From the NCBI GenBank assembly GCA_034421295.1, contig DAOUKM010000004.1:62001-126000 (forward strand): DNA of 64,000 bases. Reading direction: 5' to 3'. The notes beneath the pieces were generated by a model. It was not told the DNA's origin. It saw nothing but the letters and a program-made list of their open reading frames with translations, and did no database searches. Positions within the stretch are counted from its first letter, which is position 1, and every line of letters starts with the position of its first letter. Made by a program: the position numbers and the translations under genes. Positions 52,656 through 61,176 of this stretch are shown here, one piece after another. The DNA comes from CAUZIR01 sp034421295. Its GTDB lineage: Bacteria > Chloroflexota > Dehalococcoidia > Lucifugimonadales > UBA2962.

Positions 52656-54008
52656 ATGCCAACCGCTCGGTCATCAGCAGGGGGCTTTACCTCTCCATAC
52701 AGCCCCAACACGGACACGGACCGCGAGCAGATGCTTGCGGCCATCGGGGTCGGCTCGATCGACGAGTTGTTCCGGGATATCCCCGAGGAGTTTCGCAACC
52801 CGGACCTCGATATCCCCCCGCCCACCTCGGAGCTGGAACTGGGACGGGAGATCAGGGCGCTGGCCGGATCCAACGCCGTTCCGGGAGACTACGCCTGCTT
52901 TCTCGGCGCGGGCTCCTACCGCCACTTCATTCCCGCGATTGTCAGGCAACTGGCCAGCCGTGCCGAGTTCATGACCTGCTACACGCCCTACCAGCCGGAG
53001 GTGTCGCAGGGCACGCTCCAGGCCCACTTCGAATTCCAGTCGATGGTCTGCCAGCTGACGGGCATGGAGGTGGCCAACGCGGGGATGTACGACGGCGCCA
53101 CCTCACTGGCCGAGGCCGCGCTGATGGCCGCCCGCCTGACCGGACGGGACCGGATCGCCGTGCTCGACACCGTCTCCCCCTCCTACCTGGAGGTGCTGCG
53201 AACCTACCTGGACGCCCCGGGACTGGCCGTAGATCCGGTCCCCGGCGACGTCCCGAGCCTTTCGGATCAGACCGCCTGCCTGATCGTCCAGCAGCCGAGC
53301 TTTTTTGGAACGTTCGAGCAGCTGGAGGCCCTAGCCGAGACCGCCCGCGGCGCGGGAGCTCTGGTCGTCGTGCTGACGGACCCGGTCTCCCTGGGCATGT
53401 TCAGGCCGCCGGCGGACTACGGGGCGGACATAGTCGTGGGCGAGGGCCAATCCCTGGGCATCGCGCCGACGTTCGGGGGACCGTACGTGGGGATCTTCGC
53501 CTGCAAGCAGCGGCACATACGGCAGATGCCGGGCCGGATCGTCGGACGCACCGTGGACAGCAAGGGGAGAACGGGCTACGTGCTCACCCTCCAGACGCGC
53601 GAGCAGCACATCAGGAGGGAGCGGGCGACCTCCAACATCTGCACCTCGGTCGGCCTGATCGCGCTGATGGCGACGATTCACATGATCGCCCAGGGCCGCA
53701 GGGGACTGCGCCACATAGCGAACCTGTGTTACCAGAAGGCGCACTATGCGGCCTCTGAGATCGGCCGCCTGCCCGGATACTCGCTCGCGCTCGGGGACCG
53801 GCCCTTCTTCAGGGAGTTCGTCGTCTCCTGTCCGCTTCCCGTCTCAGAGATCAGCGACGGGCTGCTGGCAAGGCGGATAATCGGCGGCCTCGACGTCAGC
53901 GACCGGTTCCCCAACGGCATGCTCGTGTGCGTTACGGAGATGAACAGCCGCGAGGAGATCGACAGGTTCGTTGCGGCCCTGGCGGAGATCGGTGGCGGCC
54001 GTGCCTGA
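52656..54008 (+). CDS. gcvPA: glycine dehydrogenase (decarboxylating) subunit 1
   Basis: N-terminal half of the PLP-dependent P-protein, encoded as a separate 450-residue subunit. The blocks GSIDELFRDIPEEFRNP, LGAGSYRHFIPAIV and TCYTPYQPEVSQGTLQAHFE identify it, then NICTSVGLIAL. The ATG at 52656 is 8 nt after the gcvH stop. It pairs with gcvPB to form the (alpha-beta)2 P-protein. Confidence 0.97.
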   Translation: MPTARSSAGGFTSPYSPNTDTDREQMLAAIGVGSIDELFRDIPEEFRNPDLDIPPPTSELELGREIRALAGSNAVPGDYACFLGAGSYRHFIPAIVRQLASRAEFMTCYTPYQPEVSQGTLQAHFEFQSMVCQLTGMEVANAGMYDGATSLAEAALMAARLTGRDRIAVLDTVSPSYLEVLRTYLDAPGLAVDPVPGDVPSLSDQTACLIVQQPSFFGTFEQLEALAETARGAGALVVVLTDPVSLGMFRPPADYGADIVVGEGQSLGIAPTFGGPYVGIFACKQRHIRQMPGRIVGRTVDSKGRTGYVLTLQTREQHIRRERATSNICTSVGLIALMATIHMIAQGRRGLRHIANLCYQKAHYAASEIGRLPGYSLALGDRPFFREFVVSCPLPVSEISDGLLARRIIGGLDVSDRFPNGMLVCVTEMNSREEIDRFVAALAEIGGGRA

Positions 54009-55491
54009 GCTTATCGGCGCGGACGACCCGAGGCGGCGACTCTCGATGGACCGGACCGTGCCGGGCCGCATCGGCACTACCCTGCCCGCCGTCGACGTTC
54101 CCGATCAGGCACCTCCGCCGGCCGAATTGCTGCGGGACTCGCTCCCGATGCCGGAGATCAGCGAGAGCGGGCTGGTGCGCTACTTCACCCAGATCAGCAC
54201 GTTTAACTTCTCGATCGACCACAACTTCTATCCGCTCGGCAGTTGCACGATGAAGTACAACCCCAAGCTCAACGACGAGATGGCGGGGCTTCCGGGCAAC
54301 TCCGAGATTCATCCCCTGCAGCCGGAATCGACCGTCCAGGGCGCGCTTGCCCTCATGCATGACCTGCAGGAGATCCTGGCCGAGATCACCGGCATGGCCG
54401 GCACGGCTCTCTCGCCCATGGCGGGTGCCGAGGGCGAGCTGGCCGGGATGCTCATGACCCGGGCCTACCACCGGTCGCGCGGTGACCTTGGCCGCACCAA
54501 GGTGCTGGTGCCCGACAGCGCCCACGGCACCAATCCCGCCTCCGCGGCAATGGCGGGCTTTCAGGTGGTCACCCTGCCCACGGACGCCAGCGGCAATGCG
54601 GACATGGACGCCCTGGGATTCGTTCTGGGAGAGGACGTGGCCGGGTTCATGCTGACCCAGCCGAGCACCCTGGGCCTGTTCAATAGCAACGTGGAGCGGG
54701 TTGTTGAGATGGTGCGCGATGCCGGCGGCGTCATCTACGGGGACGGCGCCAACCTGAACGCCCTGCTCGGCCGCGTAAAGCTTGGAGAACTCGGCTTCGA
54801 CATCGTCCACTCGAACCTGCACAAGACGTTCACCCAGCCCCATGGCGGAGGAGGCCCGGGTGCGGGCGCAGTAATGGTGGCAGAGCGGCTGGTGCCGTTC
54901 CTGCCCGCCCCGATAGCCGAGCGCACGCAGGGACCTGACGGGTCGGACATGTACCGGTTCGCTACGCCGCCCAAGACGATCGGGAAGATGGCCGCCTTTC
55001 ACGGCAACTTCGGCGCCCTCGTGCGCGCCTACTCCTACATCCGCACCCTGGGCAGGGACGGGATTTCGGCCGTGAGCCAGGACGCCGTCCTCAACGCCAA
55101 CTACGTGCTGGCGGGTCTGCGAGGGGTCTACGACCTGCCGTATGACCGGACCTGCATGCACGAGGTCGTGCTCTCGGCCGCGAACCTCAAGCGCGAGTTC
55201 GGCGTGACCGCGCTGGACGTTTCAAAGCGGCTGATAGACTACGGTATCCACCCGCCGACGATGTATTTTCCGCTGATCGTCGACGAGGCCCTGATGATCG
55301 AGCCGACCGAGACAGAGTCCAAGGAGACCCTGGACCAGTTCATCGAAATCATGAAGCGAATAGCCGACGAGGCCAGACACAGCCCGGACCTGCTCAGGCA
55401 GGCGCCGCACGACACACCCAACACCCGCCTGGACGAGGCGCTTGCGGCGCGCAAACCGGATCTTCGCTGGCGCGCCGCGCAGCCGTCCTAG
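53992..55491 (+). CDS. gcvPB: glycine dehydrogenase (decarboxylating) subunit 2
   Basis: C-terminal, PLP-binding half of P-protein, 499 residues. GSCTMKYNPKLNDEMA, DSAHGTNPASAAMAGF and the Schiff-base lysine K278 in SNLHKTFTQPHGGGGPG are diagnostic. The start is GTG at 53992 (GGAG 4 nt upstream) or GTG at 54001; either overlaps the gcvPA stop. Confidence 0.97.
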   Translation: MAAVPELIGADDPRRRLSMDRTVPGRIGTTLPAVDVPDQAPPPAELLRDSLPMPEISESGLVRYFTQISTFNFSIDHNFYPLGSCTMKYNPKLNDEMAGLPGNSEIHPLQPESTVQGALALMHDLQEILAEITGMAGTALSPMAGAEGELAGMLMTRAYHRSRGDLGRTKVLVPDSAHGTNPASAAMAGFQVVTLPTDASGNADMDALGFVLGEDVAGFMLTQPSTLGLFNSNVERVVEMVRDAGGVIYGDGANLNALLGRVKLGELGFDIVHSNLHKTFTQPHGGGGPGAGAVMVAERLVPFLPAPIAERTQGPDGSDMYRFATPPKTIGKMAAFHGNFGALVRAYSYIRTLGRDGISAVSQDAVLNANYVLAGLRGVYDLPYDRTCMHEVVLSAANLKREFGVTALDVSKRLIDYGIHPPTMYFPLIVDEALMIEPTETESKETLDQFIEIMKRIADEARHSPDLLRQAPHDTPNTRLDEALAARKPDLRWRAAQPS

Positions 55492-55521
55492 GGACGCCGG
55501 GCCGCAAGAAAGGAGCGTCAG

Positions 55522-55980
55522 ATGCCCCGAATCGGAGACCAAGCCCCGGACTTCAGCGTGCCAGACCAGCACGGCAATACTGTCACACTGAGCCAGTTCA
55601 AGGGCTCCAAGCACGTAGTCCTGTCATTCCACATCTTCTCGTTTACCGGTGGGTGAACGGACCAGATCTCCGGGTTTCGGGCCGCGTACCCGAAGTTCGT
55701 TGAGAAAGATACCCAGGTACTGGGTATAAGCACCGACCCCAGGCCGACGCAGACGGCATATGCCACATCCCTGGGCAACCTGCCCTACCCGCTGCTATCG
55801 GACTTTCATCCCATAGCCGAGGTGACCAAGGCATACGATCTGTACAACGAGGACCGCGGCACCGCCAACAGGGCCATCGTCATCGTCGACAAGGAGGGAA
55901 CCGTACGGTATCGAAGGGAGTACGGGCCGCCTGCGCACATCGATATCGACGAATTGATCGCCGAGGTAGACGCCCTATAG
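55522..55980 (+). CDS. one-Sec peroxiredoxin, UGA at 55654-55656 read as Sec
   Basis: A 152-residue peroxiredoxin of the AhpC/TSA superfamily if UGA 55654 is Sec45. The N-terminus is canonical (IGDQAPDFSVPDQHGNTVTL). The peroxidatic motif reads F-T-G-G-Sec-T-D-Q-I-S-G-F-R, where ordinary peroxiredoxins have F-T-x-x-C-T with Cys near residue 45-50. The same frame then gives FVEKDTQVLGISTDP and TANRAIVIVDKEGTVRYRR. There is no Cys anywhere in the protein, so it is a 1-Cys-type enzyme that needs an external reductant. AAAGGAG precedes the ATG. It is 30 nt downstream of gcvPB and may be read from that operon. Confidence 0.88.
55669..55681 (+). promoter_or_regulatory. candidate bacterial SECIS element for the peroxiredoxin
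   Basis: TCCG-GGTTT-CGGG, a 4-bp stem counting one U-G pair, loop GGUUU beginning 17 nt after the UGA. The loop has the GGU core, but the stem is short, so this is the weakest of the three SECIS candidates by stem length. Confidence 0.5.
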
Positions 55981-56074
55981 GACCGGTCGAGTCCGCGCCC
56001 GGGCCGCCGGAGCGAATCCCAGACGGCCTGACCTAGGATGCCGGTCACATGCGCTGCGGGCGAGGACACAATCG

Positions 56075-56902
56075 GTGAGTGATCGGGCCTTCGCCGCGGG
56101 AGAGCACGTCCTGCTCGTCGACCGGCGCGGTCGACGCTACCTGGTCCTGCTGGCCGAGGACGAGCGCTTCAACTCCCACATCGGCCACTTTGCGCATACG
56201 GACGTGATCGGCATGCCCCAGGGCTCGTGGATCGAGACGTCCCGCGGCCACCTGCTGCTGGCCTTGAGGCCGACCATGGCGGACTACACCCGCCTGATGC
56301 CGAGGACGGCGACCGTCGTCTATCCGAAGGACCTAGGTGGCATAGTGATCGGCGGCGACATCTTCCCGGGGGCGACCGTGATAGAGGCGGGGTGCGGATC
56401 GGGCGCGGTAACGATCGCCCTGATGCGAGCGGTCGGTCCCGGCGGCTTCGTCCACTCCTACGACCTGAGGCAGGACATGGTGGATCGGACCGCCGAGAAC
56501 GTGCGTGCGCTGTCCGGCGGCCTCGGCAACGTGTCGATCGAGCTGGGGGACGTGTCGGAGGCGCTGGATGAACGAAGCAGGTCCGAAAGACCGGTCGACA
56601 GCGTGGTCCTGGACCTGCCGGAGCCCTGGGAGATAGTGCCGCACGCGACCGGTGCCCTCAAGGCGGGCGGGGTGCTGGTGAGCTTTCTTCCAACCGTGCT
56701 TCAGGTCAGGGACCTTGCGGAGGCGCTCAAGACGAGCGGTCGATTCGCGGTGGTCGAAACCACCGAATCGATCGTAAGGTCCTGGACCGTTGCCAACAGG
56801 AGCGTGCGTCCCGACCATCGGATGGTCGGCCACACCGGGTTCATAACCACCGCCAGGCTGTGTCAGCCGAGACCGGCCTCGTCCGGTCCGGACGCCGCCT
56901 AG
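56075..56902 (+). CDS. trmI: tRNA (adenine-58-N1)-methyltransferase
   Basis: SAM-dependent enzyme that makes m1A58 in the tRNA T-loop. The N-terminal small domain begins FAAGEHVLLVDRRGRRYLVL and includes DVIGMPQGSWIETSRG. The catalytic Rossmann domain has TVIEAGCGSGAVTIALMRAVG and VVLDLPEPWEIV in place. The 275-residue length is normal. GTG start. Confidence 0.95.
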   Translation: MSDRAFAAGEHVLLVDRRGRRYLVLLAEDERFNSHIGHFAHTDVIGMPQGSWIETSRGHLLLALRPTMADYTRLMPRTATVVYPKDLGGIVIGGDIFPGATVIEAGCGSGAVTIALMRAVGPGGFVHSYDLRQDMVDRTAENVRALSGGLGNVSIELGDVSEALDERSRSERPVDSVVLDLPEPWEIVPHATGALKAGGVLVSFLPTVLQVRDLAEALKTSGRFAVVETTESIVRSWTVANRSVRPDHRMVGHTGFITTARLCQPRPASSGPDAA

Positions 56903-56907
56903 CCACG

Positions 56908-58113
56908 CTATCCGTCAGGTTCCGTAGGCCACAGCGCATCCATCTCGAACGAGGAGGGAGGATAGCCTACTTCCCGCAGCCTCATGTGACCGGAGCCCAG
57001 GATCGGAGGGGCCGGCAGGTGCTCTAGCTCCTCGCCGGAAGGCAGTACCTGCTCGGCGGCCTCAACGCCCGTGCCGCGCTCCTGGAAGAGCGCCCTGAAC
57101 CCGCCAAGGCCGTCTGGCCGGGTAAGCTTCCCAACGCCGTACAGGTTCGCCGCAAGCTCACCCTGGCCCAGACCCATCTCCCTGAGCTGGGCCCCGATCC
57201 TGTCGATGCCGCAGCGCTCGAGCATTCGCCGCTGGGTCAAGAGGCCGATCGAACTCAGTCCGACCCTGGCGCCCTCCGCCTCTACTGCGGTGAAGTCCAC
57301 GTGCGCGGTCATGTCCTGGCGCCCGACATTCTGGAAGGGGCTCACACCGTCGACGTGACGAAAATAGGTCTGCAGCGTGCCCTTCTCCCGGGCGTATATC
57401 TCCCGGGCGGTACCCCCGTAATCGATCGTCAGGACAAAGCCGCGGGACAGGATCCCGGCGACCCTTTCCATCCACGGCCGGATCCCATCGTTAACCTCGC
57501 CCCGGAAACCGTCGGGCAGGTCGCTGCCGAGGGTGGACAGGCGCTCGCCGATGGCGCACGTGACGGGCTCGGCGAGCCTCTCTCTGAGCCTGCCGTCGGC
57601 GCCCACGGTAACGAAGATCTCCCTTGCCCGCCCCGCTTCCACCTGGAACCTTGCAACGGGCATGGCGTCGACCAGCTCATTGGATAGAACGCAGCCGGTC
57701 ACCTCCACCGGGGAGGGTTCGGCCAGATCGACAGTGACGTACCTGAGCGCGCCGGCGAACGGCCCGTCGAGGCGCTCGGCGTATCCAACCACGTCGCGGG
57801 CCAACAGCCCGTCCCCTGCGCCGAGCTCGACCGCCGAGAATGGCCGGGGCCGGCCCAGGGCGCGCCACATCGACCTCAGCTGGATCGCAATGGCCGCACC
57901 GAAGGCCGGGTGGGCGGCCGGGCTGGTGTAGTAGTCGGCCCTGGCCTCCCAGGCGCCGGGATCGGTGTAGTAGCCCCCCTGATCCGGACAATAGAGCGCC
58001 AGCTCCATGAACTCGCGGAAAGTTATCATCCCGCGGTCGGCTATGCGGGACCGTATCTCCCTCTCCGCAGCGGTTGGATGGTGTGGGGGCCGGGGCACCC
58101 CTAGGACTCCCAT
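56908..58113 (-). CDS. MidA/NDUFAF7-family SAM-dependent methyltransferase
   Basis: A 401-residue class I methyltransferase of the PF02636 family; the mitochondrial member methylates a complex I subunit. MITFREFMELALYCPDQGGYY, FSAVELGAGDGLLARDVV (SAM-binding) and TGCVLSNELVDAMPV are the conserved blocks. The target here is unknown. The start at 58113 is uncertain because no Shine-Dalgarno is visible and a hairpin lies just upstream; GTG at 58098 is an alternative. Confidence 0.88.
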   Translation of the reverse strand: MGVLGVPRPPHHPTAAEREIRSRIADRGMITFREFMELALYCPDQGGYYTDPGAWEARADYYTSPAAHPAFGAAIAIQLRSMWRALGRPRPFSAVELGAGDGLLARDVVGYAERLDGPFAGALRYVTVDLAEPSPVEVTGCVLSNELVDAMPVARFQVEAGRAREIFVTVGADGRLRERLAEPVTCAIGERLSTLGSDLPDGFRGEVNDGIRPWMERVAGILSRGFVLTIDYGGTAREIYAREKGTLQTYFRHVDGVSPFQNVGRQDMTAHVDFTAVEAEGARVGLSSIGLLTQRRMLERCGIDRIGAQLREMGLGQGELAANLYGVGKLTRPDGLGGFRALFQERGTGVEAAEQVLPSGEELEHLPAPPILGSGHMRLREVGYPPSSFEMDALWPTEPDG

Positions 58114-58122
58114 AAGACAAGA

Positions 58123-58151
58123 GGGGGTGTCCGGGAATCCCGGACACCCCC
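58123..58151 (-). terminator. terminator-like hairpin after the zinc-ribbon gene
   Basis: GGGGGTGTCCGGGA and TCCCGGACACCCCC form a perfect 14-bp stem about a single central base, so the real loop is opened by a few bp. The leftward flank is CT/T-rich but has no clean U-run. It lies between the zinc-ribbon gene and the MidA-like gene. Confidence 0.65.
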
Positions 58152-58174
58152 AGGGGTCGATCTGGTCGCGCCGC

Positions 58175-58408
58175 CTACGACGCTGCCTTGGCGGCCTTGC
58201 TCTGCTGCCTGGCTCTCTTGGCCTGGGGACTCTCGCGGTCCCAGCCCGAGCCCGGCATGGAGTTTCTGAACTCGGACTGCGCCCCACAGTTTCGGCAGGT
58301 GCCCACGCTGGTCGGCCCGTTCGGGCTCTCGATCATCCAGAAGTGCTCACAGTCCGAGCTGATCGTTTCATCGATGGTCAAATCTGGCCCCTTCCTCGAC
58401 TCTTGCAT
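58175..58408 (-). CDS. small zinc-ribbon protein
   Basis: A 77-residue protein with a metal-binding C20...C38-x-x-C41 pattern (DCEHFWMIE, then GTCRNCGAQSEFRN), and His22 as a possible fourth ligand. The C-terminus is a Lys/Ala/Arg-rich tail (ERARQQSKAAKAAS type). Similar small proteins occur in Chloroflexota and actinobacteria (recalled). Function unknown. Confidence 0.75.
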   Translation of the reverse strand: MQESRKGPDLTIDETISSDCEHFWMIESPNGPTSVGTCRNCGAQSEFRNSMPGSGWDRESPQAKRARQQSKAAKAAS

Positions 58409-58426
58409 TGCCTGGTAATCGATCGA

Positions 58427-59566
58427 TCATCTGTCGGCTAGTGGCACGTACTCTCGGTCCATATCTCCGACGTACTGGAGCCGCGGTCGCAAAAGGATGT
58501 TGTTTTCCAGCTGTTCGATGACCTGCGCGGTCCATCCGGGTATCCGGCCCATGGCGAAAATCGGTATATACAGCGATTCGTGGATGCCCAGAATCTGGTA
58601 TATGGCTCCCGACCACAGGTCGACGTTCTGGGCGATTCCCCTCCTTGCATATGGCTCCATCGCATCGACGAGCGCGCTGATGATGGCGAACCACCTGGGA
58701 TCGCCCCGCCGCTCGCTGAGCCTCTGGGCGTCCCCCTTGAGGTGCTTGGCCCTGGGATCCTCCGTTCGATAGACCCGGTGGCCGAAACCGACGATCACTT
58801 CCTTGCGGCTCAGCCGGTCCGCAACGTACTGCCTTGCCCGGTCCTCCGAACCGATCTCAAGGGCCATCTTCATCACACCCTCGGCGGCCCCGCCGTGGGA
58901 CGGGCCCTTTAGCACCGATATGCCCGTCGTTATGGCGCAGTGGATATCGGCCTTGGTCGAGGCGGCCACGCGGGCGGCAAAGGACGAGGCGTTGATGCCG
59001 TGCTCTGCGTGCAGGACGAAATCCTTGTCGATGATCGCCGCGTCCTCAGGGTCCGGCTCCTCGCCGAACAGCATGTACAGGAAGTTGGCCGCATGACCGA
59101 GATCAGGTCTCGGGGGCACCGGCTCCTTGCCCTCGGCGATTCTCGCGTGGGCGGTCACCAGAGTAGGTGCGAGGGCAGACAGGCGGACGCCCTTGCGCAG
59201 GGTAGAGGCGATGGAGATATCGGACGCATCCGGCTCGAAGGCGGCGCTGGCCGAGATTGCCGTTCTCAGGGCATCCATAGGGTGCGCCGCGCTCGTCATG
59301 CGGAGAACCTCCAGGATCTGGACGGGCGCCTCCCTTCCCGCCCTCAGCGTCTCGTCGAACCGCTGAAGCTGGGACCGGGTGGGCAGTTCCCCGTGGAGCA
59401 GCAGGTAGGCCGTCTCCTCGAAGGTCGAGTTCTCGGCAAGATCGTTTATGTTGTAGCCGCGGTAGAGGAGCTTCCCTACCTTGCCATCTATGTAGCTGGC
59501 CCTGGTCCTGTCGACATAGACTTCCCTGAGGCCTCGCCTGATCTCGACTTTCGCGTCCTCGGTCAT
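58427..59566 (-). CDS. gltA: citrate synthase
   Basis: Condenses oxaloacetate and acetyl-CoA in the TCA cycle, about 379 residues from the ATG at 59566 (AAGGA upstream). Catalytic residues are visible: the His in DFVLHAEHGINASSF, KGPSHGGAAEGVM, and the His and Asp in GFGHRVYRTEDPRAKHL. The size suggests the short type, as in Gram-positives and archaea. An in-frame ATG at 59599 is a less likely start. It is divergent from rex. Confidence 0.96.
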   Translation of the reverse strand: MTEDAKVEIRRGLREVYVDRTRASYIDGKVGKLLYRGYNINDLAENSTFEETAYLLLHGELPTRSQLQRFDETLRAGREAPVQILEVLRMTSAAHPMDALRTAISASAAFEPDASDISIASTLRKGVRLSALAPTLVTAHARIAEGKEPVPPRPDLGHAANFLYMLFGEEPDPEDAAIIDKDFVLHAEHGINASSFAARVAASTKADIHCAITTGISVLKGPSHGGAAEGVMKMALEIGSEDRARQYVADRLSRKEVIVGFGHRVYRTEDPRAKHLKGDAQRLSERRGDPRWFAIISALVDAMEPYARRGIAQNVDLWSGAIYQILGIHESLYIPIFAMGRIPGWTAQVIEQLENNILLRPRLQYVGDMDREYVPLADR

Positions 59567-59722
59567 GAGATCCTTTTCCGAGCGACCTACCCCTTCCATC
59601 TGGTGAGAACAGCCTGACCTAGGGTCGGAGTACCGGAACTACCTAGAGAGTGCCAGCGGCCAACTGAAGACCTAAGCCGAGGGGCCCCGACGACATGTTC
59701 GCGCCTCGCTCGCGGATATGCC

Positions 59723-59751
59723 AATTTAACATTTGGAGCCCGTCTAGTCAA
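59723..59751 (-). promoter_or_regulatory. citrate synthase promoter
   Basis: Minus strand TTGACT (59751-59746), 17-nt spacer, TAAATT (59728-59723), giving a start near 59716 and a leader of about 150 nt. Confidence 0.65.
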
Positions 59752-59862
59752 GGTGGCGTTATCGCATTGACGCCTGTGACATGCGATAAACGGCATATGA
59801 ACCCTGAGACGGGGCGTGGCCCGGACACACGCGTGCAACACCGTTATTTCTTTCACAAGTCG

Positions 59863-59891
59863 TTGACGGTTACCGACCTCGTCCATACAAT
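59863..59891 (+). promoter_or_regulatory. rex promoter
   Basis: TTGACG (59863-59868), 17-nt spacer, TACAAT (59886-59891). The half-site TTTCACAA lies just upstream of the -35, which would suit autoregulation by Rex, but the second operator arm is poor. Confidence 0.7.
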
Positions 59892-60029
59892 GAACCCACC
59901 TCTAAAAGGCGGCAAGCACCTAGCTTAACCGGCGCCTGAGGGGGCGGTGCCTACGGCGAGGTCAACAGCAGGGGGTCGGCGCGGGGACCGCACTCGGCAG
60001 CGCCGTTCCCATAGCTGTTGGAAGTCTGA

Positions 60030-60683
60030 ATGGCGAGCGATACCCCACAGGTACCCGAGGTCGTGGTGCTGCGCCTCCCCCTCTACGTAAGGGCGCTCAC
60101 GCAGATGAGCGAAGACGGAACCAACGTGATCAGTTCGCAGCAGCTCGGGTCCCGCCTGCAGATGACTCCCGCGCAGATCCGCAAGGACCTGAGTTATTTC
60201 GGCCGCTTCGGCAAGCAGGGCAGGGGCTACAACGTTGAGTTCCTGTTGAGCGAACTGGGCCAGATACTGGGCCTGAACCGCCAGTGGCCCGCCTGCCTGG
60301 TGGGCGTGGGCCGGCTGGGCCGGGCGATCATCAACTACCCGGGATTCGCCCCCGAGGGTTTTCATATAGTTGCCGCATTCGACAGCGACCACGAGCAGAT
60401 CGGGGACACGGTAGGCGGACTGAAGGTGATGCCCATGGCGCAGCTACGGGACACCCTCGAGCGGGAGGAGATCGCCATCGCCATCGTGGCCGTCCCCGCC
60501 CAGGAGGCCCAGAGCGTCATCGACGATCTGGTCGAAAACGACGTGCGCGGGATCCTTAACTACGCCCCTGTGGCCCCGCAGGTGCCCATGGATGTGGTCC
60601 TGCGAAACATCGACCCGGTGCTCTCACTGCAGTCGATGACGTACTACCTGCTTGACGAGCAGGGGGACTCCGGGCTGGACTGA
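60030..60683 (+). CDS. rex: redox-sensing transcriptional repressor Rex
   Basis: A 217-residue NADH-sensing repressor. The N-terminal winged helix includes LYVRALTQMSEDGTNVISSQ and MTPAQIRKDLSYFGRFGKQG, the DNA-binding block. The Rossmann domain has LVGVGRLGRAI, then AAFDSDHEQIG and the C-terminal swap helix LSLQSMTYYLLD. It binds TTGTGAA-type operators when NAD+ is high. Divergent from citrate synthase and convergent to the ATP synthase operon, a plausible energy-metabolism regulon. Confidence 0.97.
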   Translation: MASDTPQVPEVVVLRLPLYVRALTQMSEDGTNVISSQQLGSRLQMTPAQIRKDLSYFGRFGKQGRGYNVEFLLSELGQILGLNRQWPACLVGVGRLGRAIINYPGFAPEGFHIVAAFDSDHEQIGDTVGGLKVMPMAQLRDTLEREEIAIAIVAVPAQEAQSVIDDLVENDVRGILNYAPVAPQVPMDVVLRNIDPVLSLQSMTYYLLDEQGDSGLD

Positions 60684-60703
60684 GCACCGTCCACCGCTCC
60701 CCG

Positions 60704-60722
60704 GGGACGCGCCGTGTCCCTT
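60704..60722 (+). terminator. weak hairpin between rex and atpC
   Basis: GGGACGC-GCC-GTGTCCC with one wobble pair, then TT. It may end rex, or atpC from the other side; low confidence. Confidence 0.35.
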
Positions 60723-60726
60723 GGAG

Positions 60727-61164
60727 CTAGACGTGGGGCTGCTCGCCTCCCACTCCGCGCGCCGAGGCCCTCCGCCTCCTTCGCGCCACGGCGATCCGTG
60801 CGCGTGAGCGCCGCATGGCAAATAGAGCGCGCTGCAGATCCATCGCCGAGTCGGCCGACTCCACCCTCTCCTGGGCCCTCTTGAGCGCTGCTTCAGCACG
60901 CTCGACGTCGATCTCCTCGGCCTGCTCGGCCGTGTCGGCCAGGACGACCACCTGATTTCTGATCACCTCGAGAAAGCCGCCCGAGACGACTATCGCGCTG
61001 CGCTCCCCATCCTTGGAAATCAACAGCTCGCCGGGTACCAGGGTGGTAAGGAGCGGGGCGTGCCCGGGCAGTATGCCCAGCACTCCTGCGGCCCCGGGCG
61101 CGACCACACCCTCCACCTCCTCCGAGTACATGAGGCGCTCGGCGGTGACTATGTCAAGACGCAT
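60727..61164 (-). CDS. atpC: F1F0 ATP synthase epsilon subunit
   Basis: Central-stalk subunit that regulates rotation. The 145 residues begin MRLDIVTAERLMYSEEVEGV and include GAAGVLGILPGHAPLLT, then a helical C-terminal domain. The ATG at 61164 matches the family N-terminus; a TTG at 61173 is possible. It lies 12 nt after the atpD stop. Confidence 0.96.
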   Translation of the reverse strand: MRLDIVTAERLMYSEEVEGVVAPGAAGVLGILPGHAPLLTTLVPGELLISKDGERSAIVVSGGFLEVIRNQVVVLADTAEQAEEIDVERAEAALKRAQERVESADSAMDLQRALFAMRRSRARIAVARRRRRASARGVGGEQPHV

Positions 61165-61176
61165 CGCTGACAAGCC

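Larger units (their letters stand above)
59600..60029. other. divergent regulatory region between citrate synthase and rex
   Basis: The 430 bases hold the two divergent promoters listed separately and a TTTCACAA half-site (59851-59858) that matches one arm of a Rex operator. I see no gene in it. Confidence 0.6.

Noticed and set aside
59841..59858. Full Rex operator (TTGTGAA-N4-TTCACAA)
   Set aside because: Only the right arm TTCACAA fits; the left arm matches at 3 of 7 positions, so only a half-site is reported.
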